Translations under genes and position numbers: made by a program
From: Halorarius litoreus
GTDB taxonomy: Archaea > Halobacteriota > Halobacteria > Halobacteriales > Haloarculaceae
Assembly: GCF_024362405.1 (NCBI RefSeq)
Contig: NZ_CP101454.1
Span: 1,736,001-1,800,000 of the forward strand
Direction of reading: 5' to 3'
Length of the DNA stretch: 64,000 bases
The notes under the pieces: model-generated
The model's database searches: none
Told to the model about the DNA's origin: nothing
The model's input: the letters and a program-made list of their open reading frames with translations, nothing else
In this document: positions 41,453 to 50,487 of the stretch, piece by piece
Numbering within the stretch: the first letter of the stretch is position 1
How the letters are laid out: every line of letters begins with the position of its first letter

Positions 41453-41517
41453 GCGGGCAAAGCCCGCGAGTCAGCGACCCGCGAGGAGTAACGTGGTCGA
41501 ACGGAGTGAGACCACGT
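41453..41517. repeat. Two adjacent hairpin repeats
   Basis: GCGGGC (41453-41458) and GCCCGC (41462-41467) flank an AAA loop, and ACGTGGTC (41491-41498) pairs with GACCACGT (41510-41517) over the loop GAACGGAGTGA. Both are of types that recur in this window: the AAA-loop hairpin at 56566-56584 and the GAACGGAG-loop hairpin at 6050-6083. Confidence 0.6.
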
Positions 41518-41627
41518 CATCGCGAGCGGTGACCGTAGGGAGAACCTCGGAACGGCGAACGGACGGAGCCAGTGAGTCAGCGAACCGTGACCGACCGAAG
41601 AACCTCGGACTACCGACCTGTCGCTGG

Positions 41628-42725
41628 TTACGCTTCGAACCCGTCTTCCCACCGGAACGTGCCGTTCCGCTGGACGACTTCGTCGTCGACTTCCAGCGTC
41701 GACTCGCCGCGCATGTCGGTGATGAGGTCGACGTGGACCGCCGACTCGTTGCCCGTCTCGCCCTCCGGCAGATTGGCGTCGTACGCGCGGCCGAGCGCGA
41801 GGTGGACCGTTCCTCCCATCTTCTCGTCGAACAGGAGGTTGTTCGTCACGCGGTCGATGCCGCGGTTCATCCCGATGCCGAGCTCGCCGAGCTGGCGCGA
41901 GCCGCCGTCCGTTTCGAGGATCTCCTCGATGACTGTCTGGCCCTGAGCGGCCTCGAAATCGACGACGACGCCGTCCTTGAACGTGAGCTTCACGTCTCGA
42001 ACCCGGGTTCCGTGGACGGTCTGGGGGACGTCGAAGGTGACGTACCCGGCGGTGTCGTACGGAGCGGTGAACACCTCGCCGGAGGGGAGGTTGTGTGAGT
42101 CGTACGCGACCGATGCCGCGCTGTTGACGGCCGTGCGTCCGTCGATGAACATGGTGAGGTCGGTCCCCTCGTTTCGGATGCGGACCTTCGAGCCGGCGTC
42201 GAGAACCTCCTTCAGCTGGGCCATCTCCTCGGCGAGCGCCTCCCAGTCGCGGAGGATGGCGTCGTAGACGAACGACTGGTAGGCCTCGTAGCTCATCCCG
42301 GCCTCCTGTGCCATCGCCCGCGTCGGGTGGACGGTCGAGACCCAGTCGGTGTCCATCCGTGCCTCCCGGACGCCCTGTTTCGCCGTGCTCTGCCCCTGCC
42401 GCTTCTCGCCGGGGACGTCTGCGGTCTCCGAACTGTTCGGCCCCCCACCGAGAAAGAGGACGCTGTCGGCGTGCTCGTACAGCGCCAGCTCGAACTGCGG
42501 GTCCTCGTCGAACTCGCCGTCGTGCGCGCGGAGGTAGGCGCGCTCCAGTTCGGCCGACGCGTACAGCGTGACGACGTTCGCGTTTCGCTCGCCCAGCTGC
42601 TCGGCGACCGCGACGCCGAGGTCGTGGGCCGTCTCGCTCACCACGAGCACAACGTCGTCGCCCGCCCCGATGCGGGCGCTCCAGTCGACCAGCGTCGCCG
42701 CGTGGTCGTGAATGCGGGGGTCCAT
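41628..42725 (-). CDS. M29-family metallo-aminopeptidase
   Basis: A 365-residue aminopeptidase of the AmpS/T (thermophilic) type. The C-terminal half carries the two-metal site: EEILETDGGSRQLGELGIGMNRGID near 270-295, DEKMGGTVHLALGRAYD near 305-325, and HVDLITDMRGES near 340. This matches the family ligands Glu, Glu, His, His, Asp. It removes N-terminal amino acids from peptides in the cytoplasm. N-terminal domain (VVLVVSETAHDLGVAVAEQLGERNANVVTLYA) is normal. Monocistronic; the preceding intergenic region holds dispersed hairpin repeats. Confidence 0.94.
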   Translation of the reverse strand: MDPRIHDHAATLVDWSARIGAGDDVVLVVSETAHDLGVAVAEQLGERNANVVTLYASAELERAYLRAHDGEFDEDPQFELALYEHADSVLFLGGGPNSSETADVPGEKRQGQSTAKQGVREARMDTDWVSTVHPTRAMAQEAGMSYEAYQSFVYDAILRDWEALAEEMAQLKEVLDAGSKVRIRNEGTDLTMFIDGRTAVNSAASVAYDSHNLPSGEVFTAPYDTAGYVTFDVPQTVHGTRVRDVKLTFKDGVVVDFEAAQGQTVIEEILETDGGSRQLGELGIGMNRGIDRVTNNLLFDEKMGGTVHLALGRAYDANLPEGETGNESAVHVDLITDMRGESTLEVDDEVVQRNGTFRWEDGFEA

Positions 42726-42758
42726 ACGTCGGCTACCGTCCCCGGGGATAAAGCGGTT

Positions 42759-43589
42759 CTAGTCCGCCGTCGGGTTCTCGCCGAACCGCGCGGGCACCCA
42801 GTGCTGGCTGTCGATGGGTGGCCGCTCGTACTCGCCGCGCTGCTCGCGTGGGGGGAGTTCGATGGGCTCGGGCGTCAAATCCTCGTAGTCGATCTGGTCG
42901 AGCAGGTGGCTGATGCAGTTGAGCCGCGCGTGCTTCTTCACGTCCGCGTGGACGACGTACCACGGCGCGTGCTCGGTGTCGGTGTGCGCGAACATCTCGT
43001 CTTTCGCCCGCGAGTACTCCTGCCACCGGGCCCGCGCTTCGAGGTCCATCGGACTCAGCTTCCAGCGCCGCTTGGGGTCCGCGTTGCGCCGCTGGAACCG
43101 GCGTTCCTGCTCCTCGTCGCTGATGGAGAACCAGTACTTGATGAGGATGGTTCCAGACTCGACGAGCATCCGCTCGAACTCGGGGCACGTCCGGAGGAAC
43201 TCCTCGTACTCTTCTTCGGTGCAGTAGCCCATCACGCGATCGACGCCTGCGCGGTTGTACCAGCTTCGGTCGAACAGCACCATCTCGCCCGCCGTCGGTA
43301 GTCGCTCGACGTATCGCTGGTAGTACCACTGCCCCTGCTCGCGCTCGGTCGGGGTGCCGAGCGCCTCCACCCGAACCACGCGGGGGTTGAGCCGGCGGGT
43401 GATGCGCTTGATGACCCCGCCCTTTCCGGCGGCATCGCGCCCCTCGAACACCGCACAGACGCGCAGCCCCTCCTCCTTGACCCAGTACTGGAGCTTGACG
43501 AGCTCCTCCTGGAGCCGGTTCAGTTCGCGCTCGTAGTGTTTCCGCTTGATGACGCCGTTGTCTTTGTAGCGGTCGTCGGAGGACACCAT
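42759..43589 (-). CDS. ppk2: Polyphosphate kinase 2 (PPK2)
   Basis: A 276-residue polyphosphate-dependent nucleotide kinase. Walker A is FEGRDAAGKGGVIKRI near residues 48-63, Walker B is VLFDRSWYNRAGVDRVMGYC near 106-125, and the lid region follows with RRNADPKRRWKLSPMDLEARARWQEY. This is the class I PPK2 signature. It moves phosphate between polyphosphate and nucleoside phosphates; direction cannot be told. Its length fits a single-domain enzyme. It lies 33 bases upstream of the M29 aminopeptidase start on the same strand, so the two genes may share a transcript. Confidence 0.93.
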   Translation of the reverse strand: MVSSDDRYKDNGVIKRKHYERELNRLQEELVKLQYWVKEEGLRVCAVFEGRDAAGKGGVIKRITRRLNPRVVRVEALGTPTEREQGQWYYQRYVERLPTAGEMVLFDRSWYNRAGVDRVMGYCTEEEYEEFLRTCPEFERMLVESGTILIKYWFSISDEEQERRFQRRNADPKRRWKLSPMDLEARARWQEYSRAKDEMFAHTDTEHAPWYVVHADVKKHARLNCISHLLDQIDYEDLTPEPIELPPREQRGEYERPPIDSQHWVPARFGENPTAD

Positions 43590-43659
43590 AGCTCCCAGAG
43601 GGGGCGCAGCGACATAGCTGTCGCTCCGGAGACAGACGAAACAGAACGCAGAGGGTCGG

Positions 43660-44478
43660 TTACCCGCCGAGGTACGACTCGCGGATGTAGTCGTCGCCGC
43701 GGAGTTCGTCCGGGGTCCCCGTCAGCTCGACGTCGCCGTTCTCGAGCAGGTACATCCGGTCGGAGTGTTTGAACGCGAACGTCACGTTCTGCTCCGTCAG
43801 GAGGATGGTGATGGGGTCCTCCTCCATGATACGGTTGATGCCATCGCTGATGTCCTTCAGGATGACCGGTGCGAGCCCGATGGTGGGCTCGTCGAGGATG
43901 AGCAGGTCCGGGTCACCCATCAGTGCGCGGCCGATGGCGAGCATCTGCTGCTCGCCGCCGGACATGGTGCGGGCGTTCTGCGTGCGCCGCTCGACGAGCC
44001 GCGGGAAGAGGTCGTAGACGAAGTCGAGCCGCTCCTCGATGACCTCTTCCGCACGGCGATAGGCGCCGAGCTTGAGGTTCTCCTCGACGCTCATGAACCC
44101 GAAGAGGTCGCGCTTCTCGGTGCAGTGGATCATCCCCTGCTCGACCAGCTCCGTCTGGCCGATTTCGCTCACTTCCTGGCCGCGGTACTTCGCGGTGCCG
44201 CCGTACGGGAGGAACCCCGACACGGTGTTCGCGAAGGTGGTCTTGCCCGCGCCGTTCGGGCCGATGAGCCCGACGATCTCCCCCTCGTGGAGAGTGAGAT
44301 CGATGCCGCGCAGCGCCGTGACCTGCCCGTACGAGACCTGCAGGTTCTCGACGCTGAGTATCTCCTGGCTCGACGCCTGGGACTGTGCGTCGGGGGCGGT
44401 CGACTCCGTCGACTGCGCCGGCTCGTCGTCGAAGTAGCCGTTCCCCGAATCGTCTGTGTCGTTTGCGTCCGTACTCAT
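43660..44478 (-). CDS. livF: Branched-chain amino-acid-type ABC transporter ATPase LivF
   Basis: A 272-residue ATPase. After an acidic head of about 40 residues (DTDDSGNGYFDDEPAQSTES) it has Walker A IGPNGAGKTTFANT near 73, the signature MSGGEQQMLAIGRAL near 169, Walker B LLILDEPTIGLAP near 188, and the switch TILLTEQNVTFAF. These are LivF features (EQNV after the switch strand). The N-terminal extension is unusual for LivF and may be a haloarchaeal acidic addition. Last gene of the five-gene operon; ATGA overlap with livG. Confidence 0.93.
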   Translation of the reverse strand: MSTDANDTDDSGNGYFDDEPAQSTESTAPDAQSQASSQEILSVENLQVSYGQVTALRGIDLTLHEGEIVGLIGPNGAGKTTFANTVSGFLPYGGTAKYRGQEVSEIGQTELVEQGMIHCTEKRDLFGFMSVEENLKLGAYRRAEEVIEERLDFVYDLFPRLVERRTQNARTMSGGEQQMLAIGRALMGDPDLLILDEPTIGLAPVILKDISDGINRIMEEDPITILLTEQNVTFAFKHSDRMYLLENGDVELTGTPDELRGDDYIRESYLGG

Positions 44479-45263
44479 ATTTCGTCTCCCCCGAGGTACG
44501 CCTCCTGCACCGTCGGGTCGTTCCGGATCTCCTCGGGTGTCCCGTCGGCGATCTTCGAGCCGAACTGGATGACGAAGGCGCGGTCGATGAGCGACAGCAG
44601 CCCTCGCATGTTGTGGTCCACCACGATGAGCGTCATCCCGTGTTCCCTGAGAGACTCCAGCACACTTGAAAGTTCCTTCACTTCGGTCGACGACAGCCCC
44701 GCGAACGGCTCGTCGACGAGCAGCACGTCGGGGTCCGTCGCGATGGCGCGACCGAGTTCCAGCTTCAGCATGCCGGCGTGCGGGAGCTCGCCGGGCGTCT
44801 GGTCGAGTTCGTCGCCGAGGCCGACCCGGCGACAGATCTCCTCGGCGAGCCGGCGCGTCCGGCCACCCACGCCCGAGAGCGTGAACAGCTCGTCGGGCGC
44901 GAGCGCGAGCTCCACGTTCCGGACGACGCTGCGGTCGCGCAGCGGCGCGAAGTCCTGGAACGTGCGGGCCATCCCCTTCTTCACCATCTCGTGGGGTTCG
45001 AGGCCCGTGACGTCCTCGCCTTTGAACCAGACGGTGCCGCCGGTCGGTTTGTACGTCCCGGTGACGCAGTTGAACGTCGTGGACTTCCCGGCCCCGTTCG
45101 GGCCGATGAAGCCGAGGATCTCCTGTTCCTGGACCGCAAAGGAGAGGTTGTCGACCGCCGTCAGCCCACCGAACTGCTTCAGCAGGTTGTTGGCGACCAG
45201 CACCCCGTCGTTCGGGCCGAACTGTTCGTCGTTGAGGCTCTGTGTCTCGTTGTCAGTACTCAT
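44475..45263 (-). CDS. livG: Branched-chain amino-acid-type ABC transporter ATPase LivG
   Basis: A 262-residue ATPase. Walker A is IGPNGAGKSTTFNCVTG near 53, followed by the LivG-typical GYxP-type loop (TYKPTGGTVWFKGEDVTGLEPHEMVKKGMARTFQ), and Walker B LLVDEPFAGLSSTE near 181. The ABC signature, normally LSGGQ or LSYGQ, reads L-P-H-A-G-M-L-K-L-E-L-G-R-A, so it is degenerate at the Ser/Gly-Gly positions; catalysis may then rely on the LivF half. Overlaps livM and livF by four bases each. Confidence 0.93.
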   Translation of the reverse strand: MSTDNETQSLNDEQFGPNDGVLVANNLLKQFGGLTAVDNLSFAVQEQEILGFIGPNGAGKSTTFNCVTGTYKPTGGTVWFKGEDVTGLEPHEMVKKGMARTFQDFAPLRDRSVVRNVELALAPDELFTLSGVGGRTRRLAEEICRRVGLGDELDQTPGELPHAGMLKLELGRAIATDPDVLLVDEPFAGLSSTEVKELSSVLESLREHGMTLIVVDHNMRGLLSLIDRAFVIQFGSKIADGTPEEIRNDPTVQEAYLGGDEI

Positions 45264-46534
45264 CGGCTGTCACCTCCGCTGGACCCGGTGATCTCGTTGA
45301 TCTCCTGGCGGTAGTTGCGGATGATCTGTCCGACGACCGTATCGTCGAGCTTCTCACGGAACTCGAGGTCCGAGAGGTCCTTCTCGCCGCGGCGGTACGC
45401 CAGCGCGAACCGGCCGCCACGGATGCTCGCGGGGACGATGCCACCCGGCAGGTAGAACAGGATGAACATCGCCGCGACGAGCAGCGGCAGCGGCTTCAGC
45501 GCCGCGACCGACTTGTTGACGAGGGGGACCGTGAAGTCGAGCGACGCGATGAGCGCGTTCGTCGCCGCGAACGTGATGGCGCCGACGACCGGGCCGACGA
45601 TGGTGCCCGCACCGCCGAGAATCGACATGATGATGATGTTGATGGACACCTGGATCGGCGAGCCGGCCTGGCCCGCGCCCCCCAGAAGGGGTCCGGGCTG
45701 GGCGATCGCCACGGACGTGTGGACGAGCGCCGCGCCGGCGAGGCCGCCGACGGTCCCCGAGAGGACGAACGCGAACAGCTTGAACTTCGCCGGGTTCAGC
45801 CCTGCGGCCGAGACGGCGTCCTCGTCCTCGCGGATGGCGGTGAACACGTCACCCGCAGACGAGCGCGTGACCGCGAGCAGCGTGACGAGGATGAGCCCGA
45901 ACAGCGCGAGCGAGAAGTAGTACTCGTAGAGCACGCTCTGCTGGAAGTCGACGGTCGTGACGACCGCCGAGGGGCTCGTCGAGAACAGCGCCTGCGGCAG
46001 GCCAGCGAGCCCGGACGTGCCGCCGAGGCCCTCCGGCGCGAGCGGAATCCCGAACACGACCAGCGAGTCGTTGAACAGGATGAGCATCTTCACGAAGATG
46101 ACCGGCACGATGAGCGTGACCAGCGAGAGGTACGGGCCACGCAGCCGCAGCGCCGGGATGCCGACGACGACGCCGCCGATGGCCGCCAGCACCGTCGCCA
46201 GTGGAATCGAGATGTACGCGGGCAGGCCGTGTTGCATCTGCAGGATGGCCGACCCGTAGCCACCGATGGCGAAGAAGAACGCGTGGCCGAACGAGAGCTG
46301 GCCGGTGTACCCCGAGACGACGTCCCACGACATCGCGAACATGATGAGGTACAGCAGGTTGATGAACGGCCCCATCTCGCTCGGGTAGAACTGCGTCGGG
46401 AGGAGGACGAACCCCACGAGCCCGAGCAGCCCGATCTGGAACCGGAGGGGCATGTTCAGCGGATTCAGCTTGCTCAACAGCACCTCTCGTCGTTCCGCAG
46501 CCGTCGAGCCGCGGCGGATGGATTCGTTCGACAT
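45260..46534 (-). CDS. livM: Branched-chain amino-acid-type ABC transporter permease LivM
   Basis: A 424-residue permease with about ten membrane helices. The segment AMSWDVVSGYTGQLSFGHAFFFAIGGYGSA near 85-115 is the LivM signature, and the C-terminal IREDEDAVSAAGLNPAKFKLFAFVLSGTVGGLAGA near 255-290 is the EAA-like coupling region, which is more complete here than in many LivM proteins. It is longer than usual because of a C-terminal tail of about 45 charged residues (RYRRGEKDLSDLEFREKLDD). Stop overlaps livG start by four bases. Confidence 0.94.
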   Translation of the reverse strand: MSNESIRRGSTAAERREVLLSKLNPLNMPLRFQIGLLGLVGFVLLPTQFYPSEMGPFINLLYLIMFAMSWDVVSGYTGQLSFGHAFFFAIGGYGSAILQMQHGLPAYISIPLATVLAAIGGVVVGIPALRLRGPYLSLVTLIVPVIFVKMLILFNDSLVVFGIPLAPEGLGGTSGLAGLPQALFSTSPSAVVTTVDFQQSVLYEYYFSLALFGLILVTLLAVTRSSAGDVFTAIREDEDAVSAAGLNPAKFKLFAFVLSGTVGGLAGAALVHTSVAIAQPGPLLGGAGQAGSPIQVSINIIIMSILGGAGTIVGPVVGAITFAATNALIASLDFTVPLVNKSVAALKPLPLLVAAMFILFYLPGGIVPASIRGGRFALAYRRGEKDLSDLEFREKLDDTVVGQIIRNYRQEINEITGSSGGDSR

Positions 46535-47397
46535 TATTCAGCAGCCTCCCGGCCGAACAGGCCTTCTGGTTTCGCGAGCAGGAACGCGATGAGCAGGACC
46601 AGCGACGCCAGTCCCGTCAGGCGCGTGTCGATGAAGCTGGTCGTGAACGTCTCGACGAAGCCGATGACGTACGCGCCGACCACGGAGCCGCGGATGGAGC
46701 CGAGGCCGCCGAGGATGACGATGGAGAACGCCAGGATGAGCGGGCTGGTGCCCATGTTCCACGAGCCACCCTGCTTCATGACGAGCAGGGTGCCCGCGAG
46801 CCCGGCGAACGCCGCGGCCATCACCCAGACGATGAGGTTGACCTGCTTCGACTTGACGCCGACGAGCGCCGCGCCCTTCTTCGTCATCGAGGTGGCGAGA
46901 ATCGCCTGTCCCGTCTTCGTCCGGTTGACGAAGTAGAACACGCTCACGATGATAGCCCACGAGAGGACGAAGATGACCAGACTGATGTTCTGGACGTCCT
47001 GCCCGAGGAGGTTCGTCCGCCCGGAGACGACCTGACTGACGGTCACGGTCCCCGACGAGACGAAGATACGGAACGCGTGTGCGAGCGCGAACCCGAACAC
47101 GAACGTCAGAATCGAGAGCGTGACGGGCTGGTCCTCGATGTACTGGATGGCACCCTTGTACATGGCCGCACCGATAGCGGCCGTGGCGATGGTGCCGGCC
47201 AGCATGCCGAAGAAGGGGTGGAGCCCCATCTGGTTGGAGACGATGTACGAGCCGAACGCACCGACGGTGATCAGCGCACCGTGCGCGAAGTTGAGCACCC
47301 CGCCGACCCCGAAGATGAGGGTGAAGCCGATGGCGACGAGTGCGTACAACGCGCTGATCGTCGTCGCGTTGATGATGACGTTGAGTAGGTTTGCCAT
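46534..47397 (-). CDS. livH: Branched-chain amino-acid-type ABC transporter permease LivH
   Basis: A 287-residue permease with about eight helices. It begins LLNVIINATTISALYALVAIGFTLIFGVGGVLNFAHGALITVGAF, the LivH signature, and has ILATSMTKKGAALVGVKSKQVNLIVWVMAAAFAGLAGTLLV as the coupling region near 165-205. It forms the membrane channel with LivM. The stop overlaps the livM start by one base (TAATG). The gene starts two bases after the livK stop, so the operon order is livK-H-M-G-F. Confidence 0.94.
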   Translation of the reverse strand: MANLLNVIINATTISALYALVAIGFTLIFGVGGVLNFAHGALITVGAFGSYIVSNQMGLHPFFGMLAGTIATAAIGAAMYKGAIQYIEDQPVTLSILTFVFGFALAHAFRIFVSSGTVTVSQVVSGRTNLLGQDVQNISLVIFVLSWAIIVSVFYFVNRTKTGQAILATSMTKKGAALVGVKSKQVNLIVWVMAAAFAGLAGTLLVMKQGGSWNMGTSPLILAFSIVILGGLGSIRGSVVGAYVIGFVETFTTSFIDTRLTGLASLVLLIAFLLAKPEGLFGREAAE

Positions 47398-47399
47398 GG

Positions 47400-48812
47400 T
47401 TACTGGTTTGCCGGGTGGTCGGAGGGGTAGTCGATCCAGTCGGGGTACGCGTAGTCGGCCGACTTGTTCTGTTCAGGGGCGAACGCGTGCATCGTCCCGT
47501 AGTCCTCCTTGATCTCGGGGTCCTTCTGCCACTGCTGCCAGACGGGCACCCCTGTCTCCTGCATCGAGGACCACTGCGGGTCGTGGGCGTACTTCGCGTC
47601 CTTCGGCGTGAACTGGAACTCCGGCAGGATGGTGCCGTCGGTGTACCGGAGGTTCTCCATCACGGGGATGAGCTCGTCCGAGGTGGGCTTCGCGTTCAGC
47701 CCCTCCTCGAGGACGTAGTTCTCGACGGTCTGGGCGAACCCCTTGATGCCGTCGTAGGTGATGGGCCCCGAGTAGACGGGATAGGTGTCGAACTTCTCCC
47801 GGTAGCGCTTCATGAACGGCTGCGTACGCGGGGTGTTCGTGGTCTGCGGGGTGACGGCGTTCATCGTGAAGATGTACTCACAGGCGCCGCCGACCTCCTC
47901 CCAGAACTCGTACACCTGTGCGGGAACCGAGATGCCGCCCATCTCGAACTGGCGCTTCTGGTTGAACCACTGTTTGATGGAGGCCGTGCCGGTGAGCGCC
48001 TGTGCGATGAGCGCCACGTCCGCGTTCGCGTTCTCCACCTCGTCCCAGATAGGTGTCCAGTTCGTCGTCCCCGAGGACGTCCGCTTGAAGATGGGGACGT
48101 TGTCCACCACGTCGCGGATGTTCTCGTCGAGCAGTTCGGCGAACGGGTCGAACGGCCCGATGTTCTCGATGAGGACGCCGACGTTCTCCCAGCCGAGGTC
48201 CTTCGCGTAGAGGTTGAGGAACTCCAGTTCGGCCTTCGCGAGGTCGAAGGAGTTCAGCGGCCCGACCCGGAAGAAGTACTTGTACTTGTCGTACTGCTGG
48301 CTGACGACGCGCGAGGGCTTCGGCCCTGCCGCCGCCGTACAGACCAGCGGCGTCTTCGTCTGGGCCATCGGCTGGAAACACTGGAGCGTCACCTGCGTCA
48401 GGAACGTCCCGAACGCGACGTCGATGTTCTCCTGTTTCACCAGCCGGAGGAACTCCTCGCGGCCGGTCCCAGGCGAGGCCTCGGTGTTGCCGACGAGGAT
48501 CTCGACCTCGGCGCCCGCGATGCCGCCGTTCTTGTTGATGTCCTCGGCCGCGAGCTCTGCGCTCCGGACCATCGAGGTGCCGATGGGGAACGATTCGGGC
48601 GTCGGCGCGAGCACGCCCAGTTTGAACTTGCGTCCCGACAGCGGTTTGTCACCGGTTCCGTTTTCACCCGGTCCGGGGTCCGGTGGCCCCGGTGTCGGCG
48701 TCTCGGGTCGTTCTTTACACCCGGCCAGCGCCACCCCCGCGGCGCCAGCTCCTGTGTACTTGAGCAGGTCGCGTCGACCGACGCGCTGCTCCGTTGAATC
48801 ACTCTCTGCCAT
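47400..48812 (-). CDS. livK: Tat-exported lipoprotein substrate-binding protein LivJ/LivK
   Basis: A 470-residue periplasmic-binding-type protein. The N-terminus has the twin arginine VGRRDLLKYTG and lipobox LAGC with Cys32; a Pro/Gly-rich linker (PTPGPPDPGPG) then leads to a type I periplasmic-binding fold of two lobes (FKLGVLAPTPESFPIGTSMVRSAELAAEDINKNGGIAG...). It captures a hydrophobic amino acid, urea or a related ligand outside the cell and hands it to LivHM; the ligand is not readable. It is the first gene of the operon and presumably the promoter-proximal one; the upstream region is 378 bases and divergent. Confidence 0.93.
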   Translation of the reverse strand: MAESDSTEQRVGRRDLLKYTGAGAAGVALAGCKERPETPTPGPPDPGPGENGTGDKPLSGRKFKLGVLAPTPESFPIGTSMVRSAELAAEDINKNGGIAGAEVEILVGNTEASPGTGREEFLRLVKQENIDVAFGTFLTQVTLQCFQPMAQTKTPLVCTAAAGPKPSRVVSQQYDKYKYFFRVGPLNSFDLAKAELEFLNLYAKDLGWENVGVLIENIGPFDPFAELLDENIRDVVDNVPIFKRTSSGTTNWTPIWDEVENANADVALIAQALTGTASIKQWFNQKRQFEMGGISVPAQVYEFWEEVGGACEYIFTMNAVTPQTTNTPRTQPFMKRYREKFDTYPVYSGPITYDGIKGFAQTVENYVLEEGLNAKPTSDELIPVMENLRYTDGTILPEFQFTPKDAKYAHDPQWSSMQETGVPVWQQWQKDPEIKEDYGTMHAFAPEQNKSADYAYPDWIDYPSDHPANQ

Positions 48813-49190
48813 GCTTGCTACTGGTGTCTGCCACTTCCGGAGTCCCCATCATCACTATTCTGCCGTGACGTTCCGGCGATTTATAACGAATGACTGCAAC
48901 ACAGCGTGATAAACTTCGGGACCGACTCAACGGGCGAATTATCCGCCCTCGAGCGCGTGTCGGTTCCGGCGACCGGACGCCGCTATCGGGCGGAATGCGG
49001 TGTCGTCCGGACCCGCGAACTACTATCAATGAATTGATGGCACCGGGTAGCTCGGGCTGTTTATAGCTGGGTCAGTTATATGTGGAACTTAAACGAGCCG
49101 GTAAACAATTGTGCAGGATATTTGAATACCTGCGTATTGCCTGCAGAGCGATTAGGTGGGTGAGTGGGGATGTTGTGGCCGAACGAGAGC
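48813..49190. other. 378-base intergenic region between divergent operons
   Basis: Shared upstream region of the liv operon and the first PGF-CTERM gene. It is AT-richer than the flanks (TTTATAACGAATGAC near 48,880, TTTATAGCTGGGTCAGTTATATG near 49,060). At 49113-49133 there is an imperfect palindrome, GCAGG and CCTGC around TATT/AATA with one extra A, which may be an operator. I see no coding frame. Confidence 0.55.
49113..49133. promoter_or_regulatory. Imperfect palindrome, candidate operator
   Basis: Arms GCAGG (49113-49117) and CCTGC (49129-49133) plus inner TATT/AATA with one unpaired A. It is centred about 70 bases upstream of the PGF-CTERM gene and could bind a dimeric regulator. No protein is assigned. 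Confidence 0.35.
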
Positions 49191-50303
49191 ATGTCACGAC
49201 ACGACACGACAAGCGTGCTGCTGGCCCTGCTCGTCGTCACCTCGGTGGTTGCGGCGTTCGGGGGGACGGCCTCGGCGGGTCACGGCGCGGAGTTCGGCAA
49301 CTACACGGTCAACCTCCCGAACCAGGAGGACCACTACCCCGGCGAGAAGGGTGGACAGGCGTCCATCGAGCACTTCGCCGCGGGCACCCAGGAGGCGTTC
49401 GACGACGTGGGCGCCTCTGACGGGCTCGAGGAGATGGACTGGATCCTCATCGAGAGTCAGGACATCAGCTTCGCCGACTGCCAGACCTCGGACACGTACG
49501 CGTTCGGGGTCGACCGCGACAACGACGAGCCGGGCACCGAGTCGAACATCAACCTCCTCGACTACCGGAAGGGCGGGGAGTTCACGAACACGTACATCTC
49601 GGTCCAGTTCTACGACGGCGAAGAGCTCGCCGCGCCCTCGCCGCCGGACCGCGGCGGCAAGTCCGAGGGCCGCGAGGACGGTGACGGCAACCCCGAGATG
49701 TACCCCGACGACGAGATCATCGCCGGACAGAACTCGTGTTACGTCATGCCCGAGGAGCCGGGCTGGTACCAGATCGACGGGAAGCTCAACGGGACGAACT
49801 GGCAGGGTGACTTCGTGACCATCAACGTCCCGTCGCACTACTTCTACGTCTGCGAGTGTGCGAACGAGCAGGAGGCCCGCGAGAAGCTCGGCCCACCGCC
49901 GTCCGAACAGGGCTCGGGCTCGGAGAGCTCGGAGCCCACCCCGACGCCCGAACCGGAACAGACCGCCACCCCCCAGCCGGAGCAGACAGCGACGCCCGAA
50001 CCGGAACAGACGCCCACGTCGACGGCGGCGCCGACAGATTCGCCGACGCCCCAGAAACAGACCCAGTCGGCCACCGCCGCGCCGAAACAACGTAACGGCG
50101 GTGGTGGTGGCAACGGCAACGGCGCCCAGGCAACCGCGAGGCCGTCGAACGGCAACGGCGGCCAACAGACGCGGCCGGCGACGGTGACAGCCAGGCCGCT
50201 CCCCGATACGCCGACCATCGCCGAGGGGCCGGGCTTCGGTGCCGGGCTCGCCGTCCTCGCGCTGCTCGGTGCGGCGTTCGTGGCACTCCGCCGCTCGCGG
50301 TAA
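49191..50303 (+). CDS. Secreted surface protein with PGF-CTERM anchor (paralog A)
   Basis: A 370-residue protein starting at ATG 49191 (M-S-R-H-D-T-T). It has a signal peptide (about 8-30, LLALLVVTSVVAAFGGTASA), then a globular domain (about 30-235) with N-Y-T-V-N-L-P-N-Q-E-D-H-Y-P-G and four cysteines: one in FADCQT, one in NSCYVMPEEPGWYQI, and C-x-C in FYVCECANEQEAREKLGPPP. A long Thr/Pro/Gln stalk follows (about 235-340), and the tail PGFGAGLAVLALLGAAFVALRRSR is the PGF-CTERM signal recognised by archaeosortase A. It would be lipid-anchored and displayed on the cell surface. Family unknown to me. Confidence 0.85.
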   Translation: MSRHDTTSVLLALLVVTSVVAAFGGTASAGHGAEFGNYTVNLPNQEDHYPGEKGGQASIEHFAAGTQEAFDDVGASDGLEEMDWILIESQDISFADCQTSDTYAFGVDRDNDEPGTESNINLLDYRKGGEFTNTYISVQFYDGEELAAPSPPDRGGKSEGREDGDGNPEMYPDDEIIAGQNSCYVMPEEPGWYQIDGKLNGTNWQGDFVTINVPSHYFYVCECANEQEAREKLGPPPSEQGSGSESSEPTPTPEPEQTATPQPEQTATPEPEQTPTSTAAPTDSPTPQKQTQSATAAPKQRNGGGGGNGNGAQATARPSNGNGGQQTRPATVTARPLPDTPTIAEGPGFGAGLAVLALLGAAFVALRRSR

Positions 50304-50451
50304 CGCCCTGTACCGGCACGCACTACTGTCGTTGTTTCGAACGTTCCGACCTGCTCTACCGAAAGCTATCCGAACGGTGAGTGTTCTGTCGAACAGCGTC
50401 GTGGGCCCCGAGCCGGCTATATCCGGGGGTTTCAATAGTCGAGGAGTTGCG

Positions 50452-50463
50452 AAGGTACTTATT
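50452..50463 (+). promoter_or_regulatory. TATA-like box of paralog B
   Basis: GGTACTTATTTG about 28-36 bases upstream of ATG 50488, consistent with a leaderless transcript independent of paralog A. Confidence 0.45.
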
Positions 50464-50487
50464 TGTGCAGTCGTTCCGACACCATAG

